DNA of 8,521 nucleotides from Dehalococcoidia bacterium (lineage in GTDB: Bacteria; Chloroflexota; Dehalococcoidia; UBA2979). The notes beneath the pieces were generated by a model that was given only the letters and a program-made list of their open reading frames with translations, made no database searches and had not been told where the DNA came from. Position numbers and translations under genes: made by a program. Below, one piece after another: positions 1 through 6,977 of the stretch. The DNA is taken from positions 1 through 8,521 of the forward strand of contig SCTU01000275.1 of assembly GCA_004297315.1 (NCBI GenBank). The letters run 5' to 3'. How positions within the stretch are numbered: position 1 is the stretch's first letter; each line of letters opens with the position of its first letter.

Positions 1-1
1 G

Positions 2-109
2 CCTCGTCCGCCATGCGTCGTCCTTATCGGTGACAGACCAGACCGCGCAGATACCGTCCGGTACGCTGCAATCGAGGATATCGCGCACGGGAGAGAGTGG
101 GCCCATTGA
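2..109 (+). CDS. Possible 3' end of an upstream gene (partial)
   Basis: Frame 2 is open from the window edge to a TGA at 107-109 and reads as a plausible protein tail containing VVLIGDRPDRADTVRY, ending REWAH. The stop overlaps the in-frame TTG at 106-108 of the next gene as TTGA, a common arrangement for translationally coupled genes in one operon. G+C at third codon positions is only moderate, lower than in the neighbouring genes. Frame 1 also offers a tail that stops at 31-33 (ends RRPYR). I do not recognise the product. In Actinobacteria the rodA-pbpA pair usually sits behind FHA and PP2C phosphatase genes, but nothing visible here identifies either. Confidence 0.35.
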   Translation, partial: PRPPCVVLIGDRPDRADTVRYAAIEDIAHGREWAH

Positions 110-2799
110 GCGTTGCCGCCAGGCCCGCACGCCGATCATGGGGCCAGACCGTCCTGTTGCTCGTCTGCCCCGCGCTGCTCCTCGTCGCCGCGCCAGCACT
201 CGTGCTGACGGCCACGGACACGAGGACGACGCCGGGGCTGCAGGCCACGCTGCTTACCCTCGGTGCGTTGCCGTTGGTCACACCACTCGTCCTGCGCATG
301 GTGGGCCGTACGTGGGACCCCCTGCTGCTCTCACCCGCGTGGGTGCTCTGCGCCCTGGGCCTCGCGGTGATCGCGCGCGTGCAGCCGGGCGCACTCGCGT
401 CCCAGGTGTTATGGATCAGCCTGGGCTGGTCGACCTTCATCGCGCTCGCCGGCCTCCCCGGGCTCCTCGATCACCTGCGGCGGTTCCGCTATCTGCTGAT
501 CGCAGCCGGCCTCCTGCTCGGGGGCGCCACGCTCCTCCTTGGCGCCGACGTCACGGGGCAGGGCGCGCGGCTGTGGCTGCGTGTCGGGTCGGTCACCATT
601 CAGCCCGCAGAGTTGCTGCGCGTCCTCCTCGTCGCCTTCATGGCCGGCCACCTTGCCGAGCATCCGGCGGAGGAGGCGTGGGGCGGCGTCCGAGGTCGCA
701 CGCCGCTGCCCGGCTTCTGGGTACCCCTCCTCGGCGTCCTCGCGGTCACGATCGTGGTGGTCGTGGCGCAGCGGGACTTTGGCCCGGCGCTCGTCTTCGG
801 TGCGTCGGCAATGGCAACGCTCTACGCGGCCAGCCGGCGCCGCGACTACATCGTCGTCGCGCTGCTCGCGGTCGTCGCCCTCGGGTTCCTCGCGTACTTC
901 GGTTCGGGCCGGATCCAGGGACGCGTCGACGCGTGGCTCGATCCCTGGTCCGACCCGCGAGGCGCGGGCTACCAGTCGCTGCAGGCCGTCGGCGGCTTCG
1001 TTTTCGGCGGCGTGTTCGGCGCGGGGCCCGGATACGGGAACCCCGGCCTGATCCCTGCTGCGCACACGGATTACCCGCTCGCCGTGATCGGCGAGGAGTG
1101 GGGGCTCCTCGGCTCGCTCGCCGTCGTGATGCTGTACGGCTTGCTGGTGATCAGGGCGCTCGCCCGCGCGCGCGTAATCGATGACGCCTTCGGCCGCCTG
1201 CTCAGCGTGGGCCTGGCCGTGAGTCTGGGCGCGCAGGTGCTGATCGTGTTCAGCGGCGTGCTGCGCCTGATGCCGATCGCCGGCCTGACCAGTCCATTCC
1301 TCTCGTACGGCGGCAGCTCGATGGTCGTCGGCTGGGTGATGCTCGCCCTGCTCACCGGCGCCGGTTCGACGCCGGGCGACGGGCGCCCGCGCACCGAGCG
1401 GGCCGAGGCCCCGATCCGCGAGCTCGGGCTCGCCCTGCTTACGGGCTTCCTCGTGGTCTCGCTCGGCCTCGGCTACTGGCACGTGCTCCGGCGCGATCTT
1501 GCCTCGGAGCCAGCGGTGAGCGGCGAGCGATTGCGGCGCGAGTCGGACCGCGTGGCGCGCGGCCGGATCCTCGACCGCAACGGTGAGGTACTGGTTGAGA
1601 CCGTGACCGGCCCTGGCGGCGAACGCCAGCGCGTGTACCGGACGCCAGGTCTTGTCCACGTCCTCGGCTTCGACTCCGCGCAGGTCGGCGCGACGGGCGT
1701 CGAGGCCGTCCGCGGGGACGCACTGCTCGGACGCACGGCGCCGACGCTGCAGAGCACGTGGGAGGACCTGCTGCACGAGCGGCGGGATGGCGAGGACGTC
1801 CAGCTCACCATCGACAGCCGCATCCAGCAGGCGGCCGAGAAGGCGCTCGACGGCGCACCGGGGGCGGTGGTCGCCATCGACCCACGGACTGGCGACGTTC
1901 TGGCGATGGTCAGCACGCCCGCCTTCAACCCGGCGTTCAGCGAGGAGGAGTGGGCCGCGTTGCGACGCGACTCGAGGAGCCCGCTGCTGAACCGCGCCAC
2001 GCAGGGCCTCTACGCGCCGGGGTCCACCTTCAAGACCGTGACGATGGCGGCGGCGCTGGAGCACAACCTCATCGACGCGCGGACGCCCGTGTCGTGCCCG
2101 GAGCAGATATTCGTCGAGGGCGTGCGGATCGTGAGCCGCAATGAGCTGCCGGGAAAGCGCACGGCGAACGCCTCAGACGCCTTCGCGTACTCGTGCAACA
2201 CATTCTTCGCGGAACTGGGGGTGCGGATCGGCGCGGACCGGTTGCGCAACGGGGCGCGGGCGTTCGGGCTGACCGAAGCGGTCCCGTTCGCGCTCCCCAC
2301 CGTCGCAGGGCGCCTCAGCACCGCGCCGAAGTTCCTCGATTCCGACGCAGGGCTCGCGGCCAGCGCCTTCGGCCAGGGCGAACTGCAATTCACCCCGCTG
2401 CACCTGGCCCTCGTGACAGCGGCCGTCGGAAACGGTGGAGTAGTGCCGAGGCCCCGGCTCTTTCTCGACGAACCGACCGAGGACTGGCGGCGCGCCATGT
2501 CGCCTGCGACCGCCGAAGCGCTCCGCGGAATGATGGAGCACGGCGTGCTGGACGGCTGGGCCTCGACAGTCGCGATTCCGGGGCTGCGCGTGGGCGGGAA
2601 GACCGGCTCGGCAGAGGTGGCGCCGGGCGACAACTCGCACGCACTCTTCATCGCCTTCGCGCCCGCGGACGATGCGCAGATCGCGGTCGCTGTGGTGAAG
2701 GAGTTTGCCGGCTCCGGCTCGCAACAGGCGGGGCCGGTCGCGCGGGCCGTCATCAGCGCATGGAATGCCACACGGACCGAGTCCGCCGGTCAGCGGTGA
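97..2799 (+). CDS. SEDS glycosyltransferase fused to class B penicillin-binding protein (FtsW/RodA-PbpA fusion)
   Basis: One 900-residue reading frame (numbered from GTG 97) joins two normally separate partners that polymerise and cross-link peptidoglycan at the membrane. Residues ~15-425 are a SEDS polymerase with about 12 membrane segments. They include IQPAELLRV, the conserved Asp227 in QRDFGPAL, an AAHTDYPLAVIGEEWG loop and SPFLSYGGSS around Ser403. A charged, Pro/Gly-rich cytoplasmic linker (~420-441) leads to a further membrane helix (~442-463). Next come a short pedestal starting VARGRILDRNGE and a transpeptidase domain with all three active-site motifs: STFK (nucleophile Ser643, Lys646), SCN (699-701) and KTGS (835-838). 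The compact pedestal resembles actinobacterial PbpA. An even number of SEDS helices puts both fusion ends in the cytoplasm, so the topology is consistent. The start is uncertain: GTG 97 lies too close to the purine-rich GGGAGAGAG, so TTG 106 may be used. No Ser/Thr kinase gene follows, unlike the actinobacterial cluster. Confidence 0.95.
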   Translation: MGPLSVAARPARRSWGQTVLLLVCPALLLVAAPALVLTATDTRTTPGLQATLLTLGALPLVTPLVLRMVGRTWDPLLLSPAWVLCALGLAVIARVQPGALASQVLWISLGWSTFIALAGLPGLLDHLRRFRYLLIAAGLLLGGATLLLGADVTGQGARLWLRVGSVTIQPAELLRVLLVAFMAGHLAEHPAEEAWGGVRGRTPLPGFWVPLLGVLAVTIVVVVAQRDFGPALVFGASAMATLYAASRRRDYIVVALLAVVALGFLAYFGSGRIQGRVDAWLDPWSDPRGAGYQSLQAVGGFVFGGVFGAGPGYGNPGLIPAAHTDYPLAVIGEEWGLLGSLAVVMLYGLLVIRALARARVIDDAFGRLLSVGLAVSLGAQVLIVFSGVLRLMPIAGLTSPFLSYGGSSMVVGWVMLALLTGAGSTPGDGRPRTERAEAPIRELGLALLTGFLVVSLGLGYWHVLRRDLASEPAVSGERLRRESDRVARGRILDRNGEVLVETVTGPGGERQRVYRTPGLVHVLGFDSAQVGATGVEAVRGDALLGRTAPTLQSTWEDLLHERRDGEDVQLTIDSRIQQAAEKALDGAPGAVVAIDPRTGDVLAMVSTPAFNPAFSEEEWAALRRDSRSPLLNRATQGLYAPGSTFKTVTMAAALEHNLIDARTPVSCPEQIFVEGVRIVSRNELPGKRTANASDAFAYSCNTFFAELGVRIGADRLRNGARAFGLTEAVPFALPTVAGRLSTAPKFLDSDAGLAASAFGQGELQFTPLHLALVTAAVGNGGVVPRPRLFLDEPTEDWRRAMSPATAEALRGMMEHGVLDGWASTVAIPGLRVGGKTGSAEVAPGDNSHALFIAFAPADDAQIAVAVVKEFAGSGSQQAGPVARAVISAWNATRTESAGQR

Positions 2800-2807
2800 G
2801 GTCGCCC

Positions 2808-2833
2808 AGCCCCCACGAGATCTCGTGAGGGCT
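2808..2833. terminator. Inverted repeat between convergent genes, possible bidirectional terminator
   Basis: Two 13-base arms (2808-2820 and 2821-2833) pair at 12 of 13 positions around a perfect 14-base palindrome, CACGAGATCTCGTG. The repeat lies 8 bases after the fusion gene stop and 19 bases before the Hsp20 gene stop. Position and stem strength suggest a terminator serving both genes. Neither strand has a following T-run, so a canonical intrinsic terminator is not shown and a protein-binding site remains possible. Confidence 0.4.
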
Positions 2834-2852
2834 CCGCGCCAACCCTTCGCGG

Positions 2853-3323
2853 CTATATCGCGCTATCGGGACTAGACGAACTGTCGCGGACGGTGACCTT
2901 GTTCGCCTTCGGCTTACTGGCCACGGGGGCCGTGACCGTAAGCACACCGTTCTTGAATTCAGCGCTCACCTGGTCCTCCGCCACGGCCTCGGGAAGCGCG
3001 ACGATGCGGCTGCACGACCCGCTCCGGCGTTCACGACGGTAGAAGTGCTCGGTCTTCTCTTCGCTCTCCTCCTTGTGCTCAGCGCTGATCGTGAGCACGC
3101 CGTCGTTCACCTCGACCTCGATCTCCTTCGCGTCGAAGCCTGGCATCGACGCCCGGACGACGAGGTCGCCGTTCTTCCGCGAGATGTCGAGCGGGACGGC
3201 CTCGTTCATGGCCAGACCGAACGGACGTGGCCAGTCCGCGTCAAGCAGCCAGTCGAGTAACTGTCCGCGCCGCGGGATGATCCCGGATGACTCCTGCCGC
3301 CTGATCTGTGGTGTGTCTGGCAT
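2853..3323 (-). CDS. Hsp20 family small heat shock protein
   Basis: This 156-residue protein has the size and layout of a bacterial alpha-crystallin-type chaperone, an ATP-independent holdase that keeps unfolded proteins soluble in the cytoplasm. Residues 1-40 form the variable N-terminal arm. The alpha-crystallin domain covers about 42-135, opening with VPLDISRKNGDLVVRASMPG and closing with the family signature AEFKNGVLTV (121-130). A VTV at 143-145 could serve as the C-terminal I/V-x-I/V anchor for oligomer assembly. The usual Tyr-Gly-x-Phe before the LPE segment is replaced by SGSCS, leaving one cysteine (Cys104). The start is supported by AAGGAG at 3333-3338, 9 bases upstream of the ATG. 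The gene converges on the SEDS-PBP fusion and diverges from the sensor kinase. I found no CIRCE or HAIR heat-shock operator upstream. Confidence 0.95.
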   Translation of the reverse strand: MPDTPQIRRQESSGIIPRRGQLLDWLLDADWPRPFGLAMNEAVPLDISRKNGDLVVRASMPGFDAKEIEVEVNDGVLTISAEHKEESEEKTEHFYRRERRSGSCSRIVALPEAVAEDQVSAEFKNGVLTVTAPVASKPKANKVTVRDSSSSPDSAI

Positions 3324-3536
3324 CCTGCATCACTCCTTCTCGCCCCAAGATGTCGATCGCGCGACTGCCTCGTGTTGAATCCGGCGCACCGCGGTCTCTG
3401 CGCGGGGGCGGGCCTACTCGACCGGCTACGCCAGCGGCGAACGTTCGGGCCAGCAGAGTGCCGCGTGAGACCTAGCAGTTCCGCCCCAGGACGAATCTGA
3501 TCGCGGTCGACGGGCGGACTCAACCAGACCGCAAAT

Positions 3537-3548
3537 TGGGCATGCCCA
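3537..3548. repeat. 12-base perfect palindrome
   Basis: TGGGCATGCCCA is self-complementary over all 12 bases with no spacer, a shape typical of a dimeric regulator site rather than an RNA hairpin. It lies about 215 bases upstream of the Hsp20 start codon and about 230 bases upstream of the kinase start. The regulator is unknown. Confidence 0.35.
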
Positions 3549-3584
3549 TGCTAGTGGCGCCTCCCTCGACGACGCCTAGCACGC

Positions 3585-3604
3585 AACCGAAACGTCTTTC
3601 GGTT
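3585..3604. repeat. Inverted repeat with 8-base arms and a 4-base loop
   Basis: AACCGAAA and TTTCGGTT are perfect complements around CGTC, and the plus strand continues T-C-A-T-A-A. It could be an operator or a hairpin in a long 5' leader of the kinase transcript. It lies about 170 bases before the kinase ATG and 7 bases from the next palindrome. Confidence 0.45.
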
Positions 3605-3611
3605 TCATAAC

Positions 3612-3626
3612 GTTCTCACAGAGAAC
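3612..3626. repeat. 15-base palindrome GTTCTC-ACA-GAGAAC
   Basis: Six-base perfect arms flank a three-base centre, in the style of a dimeric transcription factor site. It lies 7 bases after the 3585-3604 inverted repeat, and the pair is the densest symmetric DNA in the divergent region. Its spacing differs from the GAAC-N4-GTTC SOS box of Gram-positive LexA. Confidence 0.4.
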
Positions 3627-3775
3627 CGATGGCTCTTATGCGCTCTGGGTAGGCTTTCATACGAAATCTGTCTCTCGCGCGTTGCAAATCCGTTACATCA
3701 TGGAGAAGGCGTATCGGATTGTGCCCACCTCCTATCCCTTCACATGCCAGAATCTTTGATGGCGATGGGGGCGCG

Positions 3776-6202
3776 ATGATTCCGCGATCGGCACCGACTG
3801 CTCGATGGAGCCTGACGACGCGCGTGACCGCGGCGTCGGTCGTCCTGCTCGGGCTCCTTCTGGTCGCCGACGTGGCGATCGACAAACAGTCCACCGGTGA
3901 CTGGCGCACCGCCGAGGTGAGGCACACAGTCGACACCGGCGAGGCCGTCGCCGGCATGGTGGACGAGTTCGCCCGGAACCTCGAGGCGAGTCTGCTCACC
4001 CTCTCCTACGGGCTCGCCGACAAGCAGACCATCGACCAGGGCAGCGCCGGCCCGGCGCTCGCCGGGCTGTCCCGGGAGATCGATCTGCAGCCCGGGCTGT
4101 TCGTCCTCGCGACTGATCCGGCCGGCCGCATCGTGGCGTCAGCCAGCGGAGCGAACATCGGGCTCGACCTGTCCTCGCGGCCGTACATGCGGTCACTGAT
4201 GGGTGGAGCCCCCGAGGTCTGGGGGCCGGCAGTCCCCGGCCTGCAGACCGGAGCGGTGACGCTGACGTACGGACGCGACGTACGCACCCTCGATGGCACC
4301 TTGCGGGGCTACCTCATCACGGCGTTCTACCCGACGAGCCTCGTCTCACGCTTCAGCCCGCGGATCCCGGAGGACGCCGGCGTGACGATCGTCGACGGCC
4401 AAGGCCTCACGCTCTTCAGCACCCAACAGCCTGACCTCGCAGAGCAACGCGATCTGTCCGCCCGGCCCGAGGTCCAGGCGGCGCTGCGCGGCGAGGTCGC
4501 TCGCATCAAGTCCGCGCCCGACCTTGTCGGCACGGAGCGGACGTATGGCGTAGTCGCGCCCGTGCCTGGCCCCGGCTGGGCCGTCGCCTTCACCCGCCCG
4601 CTCGCGCCGCTGGAAGCCACAGTGCGCGACCAGTTCCTTTTGCAGGCGGGCCTCATCGCGGCTGCCTCGATCGCCGTCGCGATCCTCCTCGCCCTCACGA
4701 TCCGCCACGTGGTGGGGCCGCTGCGGAGCCTCGCGGACACCGCGGGTGCGGTCGCGCGCGGCGAGCGCGCGCCCAAGAGCTTCGTTCACGGCGGGCGCGA
4801 GGTGAGAGAACTCGGCCAGGCGATCGAGGCGATGGCGAGGGCCGTGGGAGACCGGGAGGAATCGTTGCGGCGCGACCTGTCTCGACGCCGCGTCCTCGCC
4901 GAAACGTCGGCCGCGTTTGCGGCAGCCGGCACGAACCTGCAGGAGGAACTGCAGACCGTCAGTCGACTGGTCTCGCGGTACGTGGGCGAGGGATGCAACG
5001 TCTTCCTGCTGTCGAAGGACCACGCATGGCTGGAGCCGGCGGTGATCTACCACCCCGCGCCGAAGGTTCAGGCGCTCGTCGCCGATTGGCTCCAGTCCGC
5101 ACCTGTCCCCATCGGCGAGGAACTGGCGGGGCGCGCTGCCTCCACGGGCGTCCCCGTCGTCATGACCGATGTCATCGAGGAAGCAAAGTCGATCGTCAGC
5201 GCTGCCCGCCACGAGCATTTTGGCGCCATCGGCATGCGCGCTTACGTCGCCGTGCGGATCGCCGCACGCGACCGCACGATCGGCGTGCTCACCGCCTGGC
5301 GCACGACGCCGACCCCGTACACCGCGGACGAGGTCTCGCTGCTCGAGGAGATCGCCGTCCACGCCGGCGTCAACATCGAAAACGCCCAGTTGATCGAGGA
5401 CGTGCGAGAGCACGCCGCGACGGCGGAGCGCGCGGTACACCTCCAGGAGGAGTTCACCACGCAGATCGCGCACGACCTCCTCAACCCGCTCGCCTCGATC
5501 AAGGCGGCCGCACAATTGACGCTGCGACAGGTCGCCCGCGGCTCATTGGACGTGGAACAACTGCAGACGGACATGCACGCGCTGGAACTCTCCGCCACGA
5601 AGGCGGCGAACGAAGTGGGGCGCGCGCTCGAACTTGCGCGGACGCATGCGCAACAGCAGCCCGAACTCAACCGCACGCCCATCGACCTCGTCGAACTCGT
5701 CGAGGAAGCGGTCGAAGGCGCGCGAAGGATGTCGACGCGCCATCACGTGGTCTGCGAGACCAGGTATACGTTCGTCACGGGTGAGTGGGACCGCGAGCGC
5801 CTGATGCAGGTGCTGGACAACCTGCTCAGCAACGCGATCAAGTACAGCCCAGCCGGCGGGACGGTCCACGTCGGGCTCGATACCGAGTCGCGAGACGCAA
5901 AAGACTGGGCCGTGATCGACGTCCGCGACGAGGGCATCGGGATCCCCGAGTTGGCGCTGCCGCACATCTTCGACCGCTTCTACCGCGCCGAGAACGCGAC
6001 GCGATTCGCCGGCACGGGCGTCGGGCTGAGCAGCGTCCGTCAGGTCGTCGAGGCGCACGGCGGCACCATCGAGGTCAGCAGCGAGGAGGGGAAGGGCAGC
6101 GTGTTCACCGTACGCCTGCCCGCCGAGTCGCTCCGCGTGGTGGAAGAAGGGGCGACCGTGAAGGATCAGCCCACCGAGCCGGCTGCAGTGCTCAGCGACT
6201 AG
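3776..6202 (+). CDS. Membrane sensor histidine kinase (Cache-like sensor, HAMP, GAF, HisKA, HATPase)
   Basis: The 808-residue protein (numbered from ATG 3776) is a hybrid-input two-component kinase. A membrane helix at ~17-34 and a second at ~287-309 bracket an extracellular region of about 250 residues. That region has Cache-like features: LFVLATDPAGRIVAS, LSSRPYMRSLM and later GWAVAFTRPL. HAMP follows (~310-365), then a cytoplasmic GAF domain (~370-535). HisKA carries phospho-acceptor His566 in AHDLLNPLASIK. The ATPase domain has the N box (Asn686 in NLLSNAIKYS), the G1 box DEGIGI (from Asp718), IFDRFYR and the GTGVGL G2 box (746-751). The ligand is unknown and no response regulator gene is adjacent. 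An upstream in-frame TTG at 3719 has the better ribosome site (GGAGAAGG, 9-base gap) and would add 19 residues; ATG 3776 has only GGGGG four bases away but starts closer to the first helix. The last 11 bases overlap the opposing reductase gene. Confidence 0.93.
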   Translation: MIPRSAPTARWSLTTRVTAASVVLLGLLLVADVAIDKQSTGDWRTAEVRHTVDTGEAVAGMVDEFARNLEASLLTLSYGLADKQTIDQGSAGPALAGLSREIDLQPGLFVLATDPAGRIVASASGANIGLDLSSRPYMRSLMGGAPEVWGPAVPGLQTGAVTLTYGRDVRTLDGTLRGYLITAFYPTSLVSRFSPRIPEDAGVTIVDGQGLTLFSTQQPDLAEQRDLSARPEVQAALRGEVARIKSAPDLVGTERTYGVVAPVPGPGWAVAFTRPLAPLEATVRDQFLLQAGLIAAASIAVAILLALTIRHVVGPLRSLADTAGAVARGERAPKSFVHGGREVRELGQAIEAMARAVGDREESLRRDLSRRRVLAETSAAFAAAGTNLQEELQTVSRLVSRYVGEGCNVFLLSKDHAWLEPAVIYHPAPKVQALVADWLQSAPVPIGEELAGRAASTGVPVVMTDVIEEAKSIVSAARHEHFGAIGMRAYVAVRIAARDRTIGVLTAWRTTPTPYTADEVSLLEEIAVHAGVNIENAQLIEDVREHAATAERAVHLQEEFTTQIAHDLLNPLASIKAAAQLTLRQVARGSLDVEQLQTDMHALELSATKAANEVGRALELARTHAQQQPELNRTPIDLVELVEEAVEGARRMSTRHHVVCETRYTFVTGEWDRERLMQVLDNLLSNAIKYSPAGGTVHVGLDTESRDAKDWAVIDVRDEGIGIPELALPHIFDRFYRAENATRFAGTGVGLSSVRQVVEAHGGTIEVSSEEGKGSVFTVRLPAESLRVVEEGATVKDQPTEPAAVLSD

Positions 6203-6977
6203 CAGCCGCCTGATCTGGCTCGTCGGTCCGTCGGCGGTACCTCAGGTACACCTCGTCTGTCTCCCAGTTCGGCGCGGCCGACAACAGGTTGAACCGCGCG
6301 AGCCGCTCGCCGGCGTCACCCGCGGCGCCTGACACCACCGTCTTCGGCTCGGCGCCCCCGACCAGCACGGCACCCATCGTGAGGAAGAACTCATCGATGC
6401 ATCCGAGTTCAAAGAACGCGCCGGTCACTTTCGACCCGCCTTCAACGAGCAACAGTCCGGCGCCCAACTCGTCTCGCATGTGCCGGAGCATCCCGCGGAC
6501 CTCGTCGCCGCGCGGGAGAAGCGCGATCCGGCGGCCCGTCGCCTCGATCGACGCTCGCCGCGCAGGCGGCGCCGCGTCCGACAGGTAGACCACGGCCTCG
6601 AAATCGCGCGCCGTAAAGAACTCGCTGTCCAGCGGCAGGCTGCCCGACCGGCTGATCGTGGAAGCGACCGGCAACGCGGAGCGTCCCTCCGCCACCCGCC
6701 TCGCCTCGAGCCCCGCGTCGTCGAGGCGAGACGACGCGCCACTCACGCGCAGCGTCTCCGCGCCACTCAGGACGACGTCGGCGTGATATCGCAGCTCGCG
6801 CATCAGGCGCTGGTCCGCGGCCGATCCCAGCCCTCGCTCGGTCCGCCCGATCACCGTGCGCCCGTCGATGCTCGACACCATGTTCACGATGACGTACGGA
6901 CGGTCGGTCCGTGCAGCGCCGAACTCAAGCCTCGTGTAGTCGGGGACCGACGCGACCGCGCGGCTCACGGTGCACAT
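6192..6977 (-). CDS. RibD C-terminal domain / dihydrofolate reductase-like oxidoreductase
   Basis: The predicted 261-residue protein matches the RibD C-terminal (pyrimidine reductase) family. These cytoplasmic NADPH-dependent enzymes reduce the ribosyl group of 5-amino-6-ribosylaminouracil phosphate in riboflavin synthesis, or act on related substrates. The fold's opening motif is visible as VNMVSSIDGRTVIG, followed by LMRELRYHADVVLSGAETLR. The nucleotide-binding glycine motif LLLVEGGSKVTGAFF and the closing DEFFLTMGAVLVGG are also present. No zinc deaminase domain precedes it, so it is the standalone form common in Actinobacteria; its substrate cannot be fixed from sequence. No start has a clear ribosome site. 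ATG 6977 is chosen because it leaves a short N-terminal lead. GTG 6968 would overlap an upstream 73-codon frame as GTGA, and GTG 7037 would add 20 residues. The stop overlaps the convergent kinase gene by 11 bases. Confidence 0.9.
   Translation of the reverse strand: MCTVSRAVASVPDYTRLEFGAARTDRPYVIVNMVSSIDGRTVIGRTERGLGSAADQRLMRELRYHADVVLSGAETLRVSGASSRLDDAGLEARRVAEGRSALPVASTISRSGSLPLDSEFFTARDFEAVVYLSDAAPPARRASIEATGRRIALLPRGDEVRGMLRHMRDELGAGLLLVEGGSKVTGAFFELGCIDEFFLTMGAVLVGGAEPKTVVSGAAGDAGERLARFNLLSAAPNWETDEVYLRYRRRTDEPDQAAASR

Larger units (their letters stand above)
3324..3775. promoter_or_regulatory. 452-base divergent intergenic region with three palindromes
   Basis: No convincing gene lies here. 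The region must hold the promoters of Hsp20 (leftward) and the sensor kinase (rightward), but I see no clear -35/-10 pair. About 3540-3720 is visibly less GC-rich than the flanking genes. It holds palindromes at 3537-3548, 3585-3604 and 3612-3626, plus two TTTCATA copies at 3603-3609 and 3655-3661. A purine-rich GGAGAAGG at 3702-3709 sits 9 bases before an in-frame TTG (3719) of the kinase gene. Confidence 0.5.

Noticed and set aside
30..1184. Plus-strand 384-codon frame at the left end
   Set aside because: It is Arg/Pro/Ala low-complexity and a frame-shifted shadow of the SEDS coding sequence.
409..2064. Long minus-strand open frame (551 codons) opposite the fusion gene
   Set aside because: It is Arg/Glu/His/Ala-rich without any domain, and fully antisense to a gene with intact SEDS and PBP motifs; long antisense frames are expected at this GC content.
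3436..3450. CGAACGTTCG as a LexA/SOS box
   Set aside because: The palindrome lacks the four-base centre of the Gram-positive SOS box (GAAC-N4-GTTC), and no SOS gene is adjacent.
3324..3620. CIRCE or HAIR heat-shock operator upstream of Hsp20
   Set aside because: Neither TTAGCACTC-N9-GAGTGCTAA nor CTTGAGT-N7-ACTCAAG can be seen, even allowing a few mismatches.
3700..3759. 19-codon frame as a possible leader peptide before the kinase gene
   Set aside because: It has no ribosome site of its own, no attenuation-like codon run and no alternative hairpins; its first codons overlap the likely ribosome site for TTG 3719.
4346..5515. Minus-strand 389-codon frame opposite the sensor kinase
   Set aside because: It has no recognisable motif and is antisense to the HAMP/GAF/HisKA coding region.
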